In this document: positions 31,613-44,060 of the stretch, piece after piece
Layout of the letters: each line of letters opens with the position of its first letter
Numbering within the stretch: the first letter of the stretch is position 1
Assembly: GCA_013398275.1 (NCBI GenBank)
Contig: VZSE01002458.1
Span: 18,108 to 82,107, forward strand
DNA from: Promerops cafer
Taxonomy: Eukaryota > Chordata > Aves > Passeriformes > Nectariniidae
DNA: 64,000 nucleotides
Reading direction: 5' to 3'
Program-made: the position numbers and the translations under genes
Notes under the pieces: generated by a model
What the model saw: only the letters and a program-made list of their open reading frames with translations
Databases searched by the model: none
Told to the model about the DNA's origin: nothing

Positions 31613-34600
31613 ATGATATTTTCTGCTGAGGCATCTCAGACAAAACCTGCCAGAGGAGTGATGCATCTGAGCTGGCAGTTCTTCCCAGGTGAAATGCCTG
31701 TAGGAGTTGTGGATATGGTAATAACGCAGGAGAGCTCGTGGCAAATGAACTGCGAAGAGTGTGGCAGAAGACACTTGAGCAAAGCCAGTGACTAATTACT
31801 CTTGCTGGTGTCTCAGGAGTCTGAATTTATAGTGATAAAGATCGCTGAGTCCTGGCTGTGAAAGCTTTGAAACTGAACTGGTGACACCACAGCAGTGACA
31901 GACTCCATGTGTGTATTAGGAGAGGTCTGCAGGAAGGACCTTTTTATCCAGGAGATGGGAAAAGATGAGATTTTCTGGATCTGATAATTCTCAGTATCAC
32001 CAGTTTACAGAAGTGTTATTATCTGTGATTTTAAACCAAATCTTGGGAGGGCTGTAGGAGAGATTTAACATATTTAATAGTTTTCTGTTTAAAATCTGTT
32101 CCTGCTTGGACAACCATCCTGTATTCAGCCTCCTGGAAGGTTGCACAGTAATTCTCATGAGTAATAGTTCTTTAAATGAATAAGGTTTTCCAGGGTCAGA
32201 AGCATACACTAGATCATTGAATATCCACCTCTTTTTTCTTTAATATTCCTGGAACTCTCTCATTAGGACACGATTTGGAGGTGGTGGTGATATTAGATAG
32301 GAAGTATTAGAGTGATCATCTACTCTGAAAAAAAATGATTCATTTCAGTGCTGTCAAAGAGAAGTGAACCTGGCCTAATTACCCACAACAATGTTAGAGA
32401 ACAAAGCAGCAAAACCTGCTCAGAAACAGGAACATGTAATGTTCTACCTCAATTAAACCTGGAGAAGCATCAATCAGTGTCACACAGGTGACACAGGAGG
32501 GAACACACTGGGCTGCAGCTTCCTCAGAGCTGCTCAGGACATTAGCTCACAAATTCCAACTGAAATCTCTCTTTCCTTTTGACTGCTGAGGAAATATCCT
32601 GGTGGCAATATCCTGGTGGTATACCTTTAAAAGCTATCTGAGTTAAAAAAAGAAATACATGTTATTGGTTTGGGTTTTTTCCTTGACAATCATCACTGAA
32701 TTTTCATTATTAAAAAAACTCCAAATTTGGAAGAAACACATTACCAAGCAATTATCTTCAGCAACCTGAATTAAATATGTTACCTACTGTGGGTGCAGGT
32801 GTAGAGACACTCCAAAATGTTGGCACAGATTGCAATGAAACCTATGTAATTTAATAATTTAGAAATATTTTCGTTATAATAACAGTCTGGAAGTATAGGA
32901 GGGTCCCTCCTGAGCTGTGCTTTGGGCACAGAGTGAGGCTTTGCTCACAGGAGCTCAGTGCCCAGACCCTCCAGCCTCTCCCACCCAGGAGAAAAAGAAT
33001 AACTTTGACATTGGAGTCCCTGTTCTTTGACATCTGAGTCACCAATGGCTAGGAGGGAATAAAGCTGTTGATTAATCTCTGAACTCTTGGTAGAGACCTT
33101 CTGCCTCTAAAATGAGGAGTTTGCTCTATGCCAGGTTTTGAAAGGTGAAGGTGCAGTTGGTGGCTTTTTCCAGCCAGTAAAATTGTAAATAAATTGGTTT
33201 ACCTTCAAACAATCATGGGTGTCCAGTACTGCTCATTAGACTGAAATCATGTTGTACAGACACAATTTCTGAACAGTTTCCTCCTGCATTTTTCATTTCC
33301 ATTCTTGATAAATCCATTTTAGAGCCCCAGACATTTTGCACAGAGGTACCAACTCTCAATTCTCAAATCTCTTCCAAAAGCAGCAATTTCAAGTCTACCT
33401 CCTGCCTCCTCCCCTCCTACACATCCTCCATCTCATCTTGGATGCAGCAAATATTTATTTTTCCTTAAATTTTATTGAGTTGTGAGTTATATGTTTCTCC
33501 CACTGTAGCACTTTGGAGAAATAAAACTGACAAACTGAGCTGCACAAGAAGATGAGCTAGGAAAGAAGCAAACTGAAAACATGAAAAAAAAAATCAGAAT
33601 TATTAAATAAAAGTGCTGAAAACTCAGCAGAATTCTGTTTCCAGGCATGGAGGTGTATGAGTTTGCCAGTTTAATGAGTGCACTTACAGGTGGTTTAGAG
33701 CAGGAAGGAGGTGATGAGGTGGAAAACATTCATTGCATAAAATTTTCCTTCTCTGTCTGTGGTGTTTCAGCTCAGTCTTTCTTTTACTCTGCCTCCATCA
33801 TGTTATTTTCCATTTTTTTTCCCCTTTCCTGTGTGTTTTCACATGCAGGAATTGACCATCCCAGGATTTGTTAAATATAATGAGCTTTTCAGTGCAGTGT
33901 GTTACAAACATTTGGCATTTCCTTGATGCCTTTCAGCCAAGCCCACAGGATTACCCTTCATGTTTTGCAAGAGGGAACAAAGGTACATTTTATTTTCATG
34001 GTACCTGAGATCTCATATTGCATAAACCTCCCAAACGGTGGCTCTTACTATAAAATATCATTTTTGAAATGCATCCAAACCTAAATAGGACTTTGCCATT
34101 AGGTACAAAAGCCACAAACACAGCTTGATTTTTATTCTTGTGATGATCAAATCCTTTAATTTTGACGTAGTGATGATTTTGCTCTGCTCAGTGAGATTCT
34201 CACCATATGCAATGGTTACAGGCCCAAGCCAATTGAGCTCATGAGTGCTGGCTTGTGAACTGTGACACCAAGAGTGATGAGGATCAATTTTAATCACAAT
34301 AATTGATCTGTTCCCTTAGTCACTCCCGGTGCCAGTCACGCATGAGGTGCAAGAGGCAGCAAATGTTAGATAGGAATTCAGGGGGGTAGAACATCAGAAG
34401 GAGCAAATGCAGGTGTGATACAGCACTGCTGAGAACTCTGACCCTGAGAGAACACTTATAATTAAAATGCAGGTTTTTTAGGGGATGCAAATAAAAGCAA
34501 TACAAGGATTGGACTCGCATTGTATTTGAAGTCTACATACAGCAAAAAGAAATTAAGGTGGTAAAGACATTGGGGGATGTGGGATCTTGGCTGCATCTCT

Positions 34601-35137
34601 GAGGCAGAAGCAGTTGGCCATGGGAGGAGGGATGATGTTATCCCTCGGGATGAGCCAGGCAGCTTGGCCTCCTCCCGTTGGATGGAGGAGCACTGGCAGC
34701 GGGACGTGCACGCGTTGCCCACTGGCTGCTTTGCTTTTCTGCTTGCAGCAGATTCACCACAGCAGGAGGACTCTGCAGCTCACAATTACTGATGGTCCAA
34801 AATGCTGGTGACTCACCAGATTTCCACTGCAGGTGGTTGGAAACTGCGCGAGTCCAGTTCAAAGAGGGAACGACGAATCAGTCCTGGCTCTGCAGGGGAG
34901 AGATGATGGCAAAATACAGCTCTGCCCACTGTCTGGACCTGGGTAAACAGGGATGTTCTGGTTACAGGCAGCCAGGTACCTCCAGGTGTAAAAGGCTTGT
35001 TGGTCCTGGCAATATTTTGTACCACACATTGCATGGTTACATCCCCAAATGAGCATTTCCATGACTTGATAAAATCACTACAAGTAGAAGGCAACAACAG
35101 GAGACACTGGGGTTGCCAGTGATGGTGGTTTAATCAT
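31613..35137. other. Non-coding DNA between CHMP1B and TENT5D
   Basis: No recognisable gene or repeat is present. Short ORFs show no family features. The sequence is AT-rich. Confidence 0.5.
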
Positions 35138-35312
35138 GGAACCATAAAATCATGGAGTGGTTTGGGTTGGAAAGGACCTTAAACCCCATCCAGATCCCCC
35201 CTGTGCCATGGGCAGGGACACCTTCCGCTATCCCAGGTTGCTCCAAGTCCTGTCCAACCTGGCCTTGGACACTTCCAGAGATGGGGCAGCCACAGCTTCT
35301 CTGGGCAACTGA
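35138..35312 (-). mobile_element. CR1 LINE 3' fragment
   Basis: This is an antisense CR1 3' end: GGAGTGGTTTGGGTTGGAAA, GTGCCATGGGCAGGGACACC and AGAGATGGGGCAGCCACAGC. Confidence 0.9.
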
Positions 35313-37435
35313 ATGTTGTTTTGTTCAGCACTGAACTGCTGGTTGTTCTTTCACTGAGACACTCCTGTAATAGTTCCACCTAAAAGACACCACTGGAAGT
35401 GGACAAAACTGAGCTTCTGTTCCACAGAAAATTCACCAAAAATTGTTCTCATTTAGAGTGCACACCAGAAATGATATAATTTTCCAGAAAAGCAGAGTCC
35501 AATAATTAATGTTTTAGAAAAAAACTCATTTTCTGATTTTATTTTAAAATTTTAGTTGGTTTTTTCATTTTTTTAAAAATCACCCTCCTCTTAGTCATAT
35601 TTCATGTCCTTTAAACATCATTGCCTTTAAAACCTTTTGGCTGTTCTTTGAAATGTTGCCCTCTCCTTCAAAGCTTCATGGCAAGAAAACTTCTTCCAGC
35701 ATGGGCATTATTTATCTGAAGCAGCAGAGGGATTTCTCCTGTCTCTTTGTGAAACAATGAAGACAAACAGGACTGTAAAGCCCAGGATGAAGTGTTTAGG
35801 AATTCAGAGCAAACCTTCCAGGATCTGAAAGGCAGCAACCAGAGGGCATAAAAGAATCAGGTCAATAAAAACATTTAATTCTCCAACAGCAGCATTAATG
35901 ATCTGATTCTCCACCTCTGAGGTCCCCCAGATTGTGTCATTTTCAGAAAAATTGGTGTAAATCTAAGGTCTTTTTGAAAGCCAGTAGAAGAGGGAAAACC
36001 AAAGGGTTCTACATCACTGGGCTCATTTTTTTTTTTTTACTACTAAGTTTTTTTCCCTGTTCTGTTACCATGAATTTCCTGAATAAGCTTCATTTCCAGC
36101 TTATCTCTGCCAGGAGCACTGGCACAACCTTCTACTGAGCTCTACTGGTTGTGTTCTGTAATGGTTTGTGGATGTTCAATTTAAAATAGGGATGTGGGGT
36201 TTCACTCAAAATAGATTGAGGAAAACAAACTGCTAGTTCTGAAAAAGATTTGAAAGTTTATTTTTTTTCCCCCAAAATGCTTTCTGTCTGTTCGTAAATA
36301 GATTAATATTTAGCCTTTGAAAATACTCTGTCAACCACTGAGCAAATGAGAAGCCTGGGACAGATTTAAGGAGAAAATTAAGCTTAGTTAATGTGACAGA
36401 GAAGTGATTTTTCTTCTGGAAGAAGACTAGTGGAGAGAAGCAGTGAAAAGAACCAGCATGAAGATAAAAAATCAAAATTATTTATTTTAAAAAAATAATC
36501 TCCTTTCAATAATAAATCAATTTAGCAGCAAGGAATGGCTGTGCCACTACTTGGGGTTGTATAGCTGTGGTTAAACTCAGCCTAGCCTTGGAGGAAGGAC
36601 CTCCAAAGGCTCAGAGACTACAAAATGTTTTATGTGGGATAGCAATTTTTTTTCAAGTTAAAACAGTATTTTTATATCCTTGCTTTACCTTTTGTTGCAT
36701 TTTATTTTGAGGCATTTAAGAAATAATGCTCCAGAGTACTTTTAGGGCTTTTCCCCCTTTTTTCCCCGGCTGAAATCATGTGACAGGGAACCTCCAGGAG
36801 CCTACGTGACTGCTCTGTGCTCCAGGGATTCAGATTTGTGCTGCCAGGGCTGTCTGTGCTGTGCCGAGTGTTTCAAACATGTTTTCTCAATGATGATCAA
36901 AACAAATCCTTCCTCTCAGTGCAGTATTTATCAGAGTGATAAATGAGGGAAGCATTTGTCATTCTTTGGGATTGCTGCAATATTGCACAACTCAGTAAAT
37001 AATAATACCAGGCTCCACTACAGCTCTTTTCAGACAAAGCCCATGAAACAGCTCCTTGTAGCACGAATCCCACTGCAGAGCCTGGCTGCTTCTGCCTTAA
37101 CGATCCCATCCAGCGTGGTCTGAGCCTTTCCCACTTTGCAAATGTGCAAACTCCTGTTGTTCTGCTGCCCGGTGACTCAGCGCTGCTGCCGTCACGCTGA
37201 GGTCAGTCCCAGCTGCAGGTCTGGCCCTCGGGCTCCGGCACGGAACACTCGCTGGGACCCCAGGGCCACCAGCGGCTCTGCCCCGCTGGAGGGGAAGGGC
37301 CGCCCCGGCTCTTTTCCCTGCGGGCCCGGGTCGATGGGAAGTTAGATGTGAGTCAGGAGTGCCCTGACAGCCAGGAGGGACATCCCTGGCCCGGGGACAG
37401 GCAAGGGAGGGGATTGTCCCGCTCTGCTCTGCACT
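35313..37435. other. Non-coding DNA with a small GC-rich patch
   Basis: The stretch is AT-rich to about 37.1 kb, then has a moderately GC-rich patch at 37160-37340 containing a TGACTCAGC motif (AP-1/MAF-like) at about 37173. No gene is recognised. Confidence 0.4.
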
Positions 37436-37650
37436 GGAGCAGCCTCACCTCCAGTCCTGGAGAAAGTTTTGGGCACCGCAAATAAGCAAGACATTAAACT
37501 ACTAGAGAGCGTCCAGAGGAGGCAAAAGATGGTGGAGGGTCTTGAGGAGTGGCTGAGGTCACTTGGTCTGTACAGCCGGACAAGAGGAGACTGAGGGGAG
37601 ACTCATCACAGTTACAACTTCCTCACGAGGGCGAGAGGGGGATAATGGGA
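37436..37650 (+). mobile_element. CR1 LINE internal fragment
   Basis: This is plus-strand CR1 sequence upstream of the usual 3' segments: GAGAGCGTCCAGAGGAGGCA, a region matching the GTACAGCC...GAGGAGACTGAGGGGAGAC pattern, then a diverged stretch. It is separated by about 240 bp of unclassified DNA from an inverted CR1. Confidence 0.7.
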
Positions 37651-37888
37651 ATTTACAGGCAGTTAAAGCTGTTACAGCACCAATGAGTGCAACAAACCCA
37701 CAGGAAGGTGTGCGGCTGGGTGTGACCCCACTGGGGACATTGCTGCTTCCAGGGGGGGCCGACATGCCTGGTCCAGGCAGTGGGGCAGTCCTGGCTGGGG
37801 GAACAGCCCCAAGGGAGGGACATGGTCCTGCTGTGCTCCCTGTGCTCCCCTCAGTGGCTTGGGATGGCTGGAAAAGCCCTGGAGCAGA

Positions 37889-38095
37889 TCACAGAATCAC
37901 AGGATCATTAAGGTTGGAAAAGACATCCAAGGTCATCGAGTCCAGCCTGTGACCAATCCCCACCTTGTCACCTGCCCAGAGCACTGAGTGTCACCTCCAG
38001 TCATTCCTTGAGCACCTCCAGGGACTCTGCCACCTCCCTGGGCAGCCCCATTCCGATGCCTGACAAAACACCTCTGGAATGCTTCATGGATTTGT
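37889..38095 (-). mobile_element. CR1 LINE 3' fragment
   Basis: This is an antisense CR1 3' end: ATCACAGAATCACAGGATCA, TTAAGGTTGGAAAAGACATC, AGGTCATCGAGTCCAGCC and TCCCTGGGCAGCCCCATTCC. This subfamily is different from the CCATGGGCAGGG-type copies. Confidence 0.88.
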
Positions 38096-39054
38096 GTGTC
38101 CTCACCTGGGTCTGAGGGTGAGCAGCAGCAATCTCATGACGTACTCGGAGCACTGATGCAGGAAGGCATTTCAGCAGTTTCTCTGCTCATCTACAGTATT
38201 TCACTCTCATCCCTCAGGTGCTCCAGAGTGCCCTACACAACACAATCAAATTATTGGAGCTCTACGAGGAGAGAAGATTGGATTAGCAGCTAAACAAACC
38301 AGATCAGGTTATAGATTTCTGTGCAGTTTTATTTTCTTCCTACCACCACAGGGATATGTGTAAACAGGCACATACACGAAGCCACCAGCATTTGCCATCC
38401 AGGGATATCGTGTTAGAATGGCCACACATTTCTGAAGTGTAAACATTTTTTATTTGAGATCTGATATGGGAGTCAGAGCTTGTCTTTCCTTCTGACTGGA
38501 CAGGCAGGAAACAGCATTTTCTGAGCTTCCCAGCTGTCTGTTGATGACGAATTCCTGCTAGTTCCCATTTAGCCCAGCTTCAGCTGGCCTGAATATATTC
38601 TATTTAAAAGTGCCCTGGGATTAGTTCAGGTTGCTCCAGACTTCAGTGTGCTGACGTTGGAGGAGATAAACAGAAGTAATTTGCTGATTCACCATTACAA
38701 TTTTCATAAAATATGAGTCAGGGTTTTCTTCTTTCATGTAACACGGAAATTAGGTTACCATGCTTTGCTGAACACTGTGCTGCACTGTGTGTGTTCCCAG
38801 TAGCATCTCATGTTCCTGCAGTATATTTTTGGAAGAATAACCAGATTTATGAGGCCACATCTTTTCCTGTTTCCCTTGGCTTTCCAACACACTGGCACTC
38901 ACCACTCTTTGCCTTGAATTAGAGGCTTCTTCTTCACCCCATTATAGAGTCATGATCCTGAGTGGATTTTCTGCAGCCTCTCACCTGCTGGACTGTTAAG
39001 CCTCTGCTTAACTTTGACATTTCCACAAGCTTCTCCAAACCTGGACATCTGGAG

Positions 39055-39165
39055 CAAGACTTGCTGAGTGCCCATGGCAGAGGGGATGGAATGAGAAGAT
39101 CTTCAAGGTTCCTCCCATTCAGATCTTCAAGGTTCCTCCACCATTCTGTGCTTCATGTCCCAGGA
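39055..39165 (+). mobile_element. Degenerate CR1-like 3' tail with a 19-bp duplication
   Basis: GCCCATGGCAGAGGGGATGG followed by GATCTTCAAGGTTCCTCC and CCATTCTGTG resembles a CR1 3' end on the plus strand. A 19-bp segment (39097-39115) is repeated at 39121-39139. Confidence 0.5.
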
Positions 39166-39949
39166 TCCACCTCAGATTCCAGGGTAGGGAGACACCTCTT
39201 TCCTCAGAGTTCTTCTTCCCCTTGGAGCAGGGTCTTCCTGGCAGCCCTTGCATGTGCATTCTCCCTCGGATGTGTCGCCCACGTTCCTGCTGTTGCCTGG
39301 CCAAACCTTCCCGTCCTCGTGACTCTGACGGTGCCTTTATGGTTTAACACAGAATAAAACTGAAGTGGTGACTGGAGAAAATGACATCAGCATTTAAATA
39401 GATTTCCTGAGGAAATTTTTAATGGTCACTTTTATAGCTTATTTTGTGCTTTTTAACTTTTTTCTCCCTGGTCAAAGGTCAAGGAATTATTTCATACAGA
39501 CCAGTACAGGAAAAGAGCTAATTCTGACTAATCTCAGGGGCTTGATTGTTTTGATTCATTTTCATTCTGAGGATTGATGGCCTTCAGAGAGTTTCTTTGG
39601 ATGAATCAAAATATTCTCCACTTCTGGGTTTAGGCAATACAAAATCTTAACAAGTCACTTCACATTTAAGAGTAGAACTCCATAAAAGGGAGCAGGAGCT
39701 ATAAAACCCCTGGCCTCAATGGACTTCTTGGACTTTCTTGAGAGAAATTTGCACAGCAAGGAGCTCTCACTACTTCCACTCAGTGGCTACTAAATTGAAT
39801 ATAAGTTCCTTCCAAATCCTGGCCAAGTGCTCAATCCAAGGTGCTTGGGGATGAGAGGAAAGAGTTTACAGTGCTCTGAGAGTCCTGTGTGCAATCTGGC
39901 TTCACTCTGGCAGGCTGGAAAGGAAAATTTCTCATGGTTCTGTTCTCTT

Positions 39950-39993
39950 TGTGTGTGTGTGTGTGTGTGTGTGTCTGTGTCTGTGTGTGTGTG
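39950..39993 (+). repeat. GT dinucleotide microsatellite
   Basis: This is an imperfect (GT)n run of about 44 bases with two TCT interruptions. Confidence 0.95.
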
Positions 39994-42774
39994 CAGAAGT
40001 GAATGTCCAGCTCACCTGGGAAATGCACTTTTACACACCCCCATGCTGGTTCAGCAGCCTCTGCCTAAAGTTAAGGCCATGGGGAATGCTGCCTTCTGGG
40101 GTGATTTCCTTTGAGACAGAATATACATCATTCATTACATGAAATTCTGGAGGTTTAGAAGGAAAACATAGCACTGTGATGGAATTTTCCAAAGGTAAAG
40201 ATGATTTTCTTCCACTTTGCTGAACTGCAGAGCACCGAGCTAAATGCACAGGGTATCTCAGATCTAAATACACGTGAGAATTGGGGGAGTGCAGATCAGG
40301 CTCTGACCTTTACAGTTCCAATCTTCAGCGTTTTACAACTGCCTTTATTGCTCTCACAGCTTGAACTTGTTCTGCACAGCCAAATCCCTGTGAAATTTCT
40401 TAAAATCTCCAGGTAGGGCTGGACCCCATCGTTGCTGTGGAGGATTTAGGTGCTGTTATTCCAGCAAAACATGACCTTGCATGAGGTTATCCATGGCATA
40501 CTATGGACCTTGAGCTCTGCATTCATAAAACCCCACAAAGGGCACAGTTCCAAGCTTTGTGAAAAACTGGCTGTGCTTCTACAATTTTATTCAGCAAGAA
40601 ATCAGTGCTGTGCGTCACCGGTCAAAAGATGACTAAGCTCTGGTTATAAATGATAGAAACTGTGAGGATTTACAGCTTGATTATCCCTTTTTACTCCTTT
40701 GGAGTAATATCTTACTTCTTCACCAAGGAATTAGAGATAAGCAAATCTTTAAATGAGGTGTTTGCTCAAGAGCTTTGCCGGTGAGAAATGTATTTATGGA
40801 TATATTAAGTGCTTTCTGGAATTAGGGCCAAAGCAGGAGGAGGCAGCAAGAGTCCAGGTTTAGGGATTGTTTCTTGTACATCAGCACAGGAGACCTGGCC
40901 TCAGGGGTGGCCTTTAAAATACTCATTTCCAAACCAAACAAAAGGAGCTGGGTGAAATCCCAGCTTTACTGAACTCAGGAGCAGGAGTCCCAGCAACCTC
41001 AATGGCCCTGGGATGTCATCAGAGGGATGTCCTTGTCCTTCACCCAGTCTCCTGCCACTTTTCCCCTTGGAGAATGTGATGCTGCCAGGCCTGTGGTGGC
41101 ATTCCTGACCTGCCTGCCTGTGGCCAGTCCCAGCAGCCTGGTGACATCACCAGGCACATTTTTACATCTGTGTCCCTGAAAATGTGCAAAGAGGTAAAGG
41201 CACAATTCCAAGAGAATCCAGCTCTCCCTGCCTGACATTAAATTGGGTTCATCATCCACTGAACACGAGCTTTTCTACTGAACACCATTGCCTTGCCCAG
41301 CCGTGTCGTGGTGCTGCAACTTCCGAGTGATAAAAAGTGGGAAAAAAAGAAAGATATGTATCTTTTCCTAAGTGCAGGAGGACCATTAACTAATTAATTT
41401 GCCCAATTAATCACTCAGTAACTACATACAATGGCTGGGCAAACCATGGGCTTCATCCTGGCACAGGCTGAGTGTGCAGCTTCTGTCCTGTTCCTCTCTC
41501 CAGCAATGCTGCCTGTCCAGGGCCTCTGGGCTCCCTCCAGCTTGGCTCTGGTGGCCCAGGACCAGGCAACTGGAAAAGAGACTTTTTGGGGCTGAGATTT
41601 GGTTTCTGTTTGGATTTTATGTGATTTTCAAATGTTTCCTCACCTCTTTTCCCTAATTTGTGAACTAGGAATATAAGTTAATATAATAAAAATAAACAAA
41701 GAAAAGAAATAATAAACTAGTACAATAATATAAAGTAATTTAAATAGAAATGCTTTTCAGAGCTGGGAATATAAAATATTATAAACTTACTTTATGACAT
41801 AAAATGAAGTTGTCTCAGGAGTGGGATTCTTTAATTGGAAGTGCTTTGTAATAGCTGCAATTGCTCCATCATAAAACTATTCCCAAGAGGAAAGATGTTT
41901 TTAAGGGCCCTAAAGAATAACAGCTGGTCTGGGGATTTTTATGTTCAACAAGGGTCATATTTCCTTGCTGTGGATTCTTTTAGGAGAAAAGGTTAAAATC
42001 CTGCTTTGGTGTAATACCCAAGAGCCAGCCTAGAACTACCTGGGTGCTGGAAGGTCAAGTACAGACACAGCTATTTAAGGTGATTTTATATTTGCCTATG
42101 ATAAAATGCAGTTTAAAATACTTTCATGACCTTTTTTTGCTCATTGTTATGAGTCACTGTAGTACTAAACCTGCATTTTTTTCAAAGCTAATCATGGCTT
42201 ACCCATTTGGCATATTTTCTTAGAACAGTTAAGTAAATTATCTCTCATTTTAGGTCTGTGTCTCAGCAAACTTAAACATTGTACAGCAGCAAAGGTATTC
42301 AGTGTCACAGTGCAATGGAAATTACCAAAAATGGCACAAATGCCATAACCTCATCCCATGCCAGGTTTTATACCATCCATCCAGTGAAGTAATTGATCAA
42401 AATAATAAATTTTGGAAGCTCAAGTTGGAAAGCCTGGTTTTTAAATTGAGTGTTTAGAGGCAGAACTGAGTCTGTGACATCATGCCTTGTACAGGGAGGA
42501 GCGTATGGAATGTTTACAGTGGGACCACCACCGAGCAGAGCCACGCTGGAGGAGATCCTGGTTCCAGAGCTGAGGATCACACAGCAGCCAAGCACTTTTC
42601 TACTCCGGGAAGGGCAGAGCTGCAGGTGAGGCAGAATTTGGGGGACTGAGTGGCCAAACTGCAGGTGCTGCTGCTCACATCACTGATTTCCCCTCAGTCA
42701 TCCTAATCCTTCTATTTGCACTTCTGAAACGTAGGTTTCCTTCGATTTCCTTGGCAGTTACATCCTGTGCATGT

Positions 42775-42925
42775 GTCTTGCCCAGAGAAGCTGTGGCTGC
42801 CCCATCCCTGGCAGTGTCCCAGGCCAGGCCTGAGATTGTGGAATGTGTCCCTGCCCATGACAGGGGCCAGGACGATGCTCTTTAAGGTCCCTTCTAACCC
42901 AAACCATTCCAGGATTTTATGAAAT
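42775..42925 (+). mobile_element. CR1 LINE 3' fragment
   Basis: Plus-strand segments CCCAGAGAAGCTGTGGCTGC, GTGTCCCTGCCCATGACAGG and GGTCCCTTCTAACCCAAACC are followed by a GATTTTATGAAAT tail. Confidence 0.85.
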
Positions 42926-43069
42926 AGTGAGGCCAAACCCACAGACTATTTGTGCAGGAAGGACCTCGAAACAAAACAAGTTTAGTTCTGACTTGGGTTT
43001 AGTGATCTGAGAACTGGATCACCAGGATAAAAATGTTTGCCACCAAGTCAGTGGGACCTTCTTTCCATG

Positions 43070-43180
43070 GGCTGACAGGACCTCATGTTGCACCAGGGGA
43101 GGTTCAGGTTGGATATTAGGAAAAATTTCTTCATGGAAAGGGTTCTTAAATCATTGGAATGGACTGCCCAGGGCAGTAGT
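43070..43180 (+). mobile_element. CR1 LINE fragment
   Basis: Plus-strand CR1 sequence: TTGCACCAGGGGAGGTTCAG, GTTGGATATTAGGAAAAATT and ACTGCCCAGGGCAGTAGTGG. It stops abruptly where an inverted CR1 end begins. Confidence 0.85.
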
Positions 43181-43249
43181 GGAATCACAGAACCATGGAA
43201 TATGCTGAGTTGGAAGGGACCCATCAAGATCATCAAGTCCAGCTCCTGN
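43181..43249 (-). mobile_element. Inverted CR1 3' end truncated at an N
   Basis: GAATCACAGAACCATGGAAT, GAGTTGGAAGGGACCCATCA and AGATCATCAAGTCCAGCTCC form the 3' end of an antisense CR1. The match stops at the unresolved base 43249, where GC-rich sequence starts. Confidence 0.8.
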
Positions 43250-44060
43250 AGCACCAGCGCGGCCGCGGACAGCGGCGGCCCCGGCGCGGCGCGGGCACCG
43301 CACGGTGAGCGTCCCGTACACCCGCACGGTGACTGTCCCCACACGGTGCGTGAGAGTCCCCACACCCGCACGGTGAGTGAGTGTCCCCCACAGCCGCTCG
43401 GTAACTGGGTGTCCCCACAGCCGCTCGGTGGGTGAATGTCCCCCACAGCCGCTCGGTGAATGGGTGTCCCCCGCATGGCGAGTGAGTGTCCCCAGAGCGC
43501 CCAGCCCGCAGGGCCGGCGGGGCGCGGGGGCCCNGCGCTGAGGTCTCTCGGTGGCCTTATTGGGCTATTCCGACCAAAACAATTCCAGGATTTCATGCTT
43601 CTTTGATTCCACGCTTCCACGGTTCTCTGCCCTCCGCCGGGAGTGTGTGGCAGGAAGGGTGGACGAGGCGATGGTGGCCGTGTCCTCTCGATGTCACCGC
43701 GGAGCAGAGCACGGCGGCAGTGCCGGTGTGCGGACCCTCCGACCGGGGCTGCGGCTGTGCCGGGGGTACCGGGTGTGCCGGGGATCCCGGCGGGCCCGGC
43801 CGGGCGGCGGCAGGCGCGGCCCCCTCACGNGGCCGGGCGGGGCCGTTGCGGGAGCGGTTGGGCTCGGTTAAAAAACTTGGGGAAACCCGGAGCGCTCGGC
43901 TCGGCTTGGGCCTTTTCCTTCTCTCTCCGTAAGGCTTTTCCTCAGAAACTTTAGGGGTGAACTTGTAAAAAGGGCGGTTTGGCGGCGCGGCGGGGCTGGA
44001 GGGGGCTGCGTGTGCCTGGCTGCACGTGAGCTCCGTCTCACTACGGGCGTTCCTTTGCAT
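43250..44060 (+). promoter_or_regulatory. GC-rich island, candidate TENT5D promoter
   Basis: This CpG-rich block holds three unresolved bases nearby (43249, 43534, 43830), a minisatellite (43296-43495) and unique GC-rich sequence at 43580-44050. It lies 12.6 kb upstream of the TENT5D coding exon on the same strand. That exon has an acceptor-like CTTTCTCCCTGTTAAG just before its start codon, so an upstream 5' UTR exon is expected. A donor-like CC|GTAAGG occurs at 43929. The link to TENT5D is inference. Confidence 0.4.
43296..43495 (+). repeat. GC-rich minisatellite, about 24-28 bp units
   Basis: About seven units are of the form CCGC(A/T)CGGTGAGTG...TGTCCCCCACAG. Several units carry a CCCCACAG acceptor-like end followed by CCGCTCG and a GGTGAGT donor-like motif. 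The second unit appears to be a compound of two. Confidence 0.85.

Larger units (their letters stand above)
38096..42774. other. Non-coding DNA
   Basis: No gene is recognised. It contains a GT microsatellite at 39950-39993 and a degenerate CR1-like tail at 39055-39165. The part from 41.65 to 42.35 kb is very AT-rich. Confidence 0.5.

Noticed and set aside
34577..34862. Overlapping short ORFs on both strands suggesting a retroviral or gene remnant
   Set aside because: No conserved motif of any viral or cellular family could be recognised in any frame.
37650..37888. Possible unclassified mobile sequence between two opposed CR1 fragments
   Set aside because: No terminal repeats, coding motifs or target duplications were visible, so it was not annotated as an element.
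43296..43495. CRISPR-like regularly spaced repeats (also 1129-1230 and 16963-17490)
   Set aside because: These are vertebrate minisatellites: units are adjacent without unique spacers and there are no cas genes in this nuclear animal DNA.
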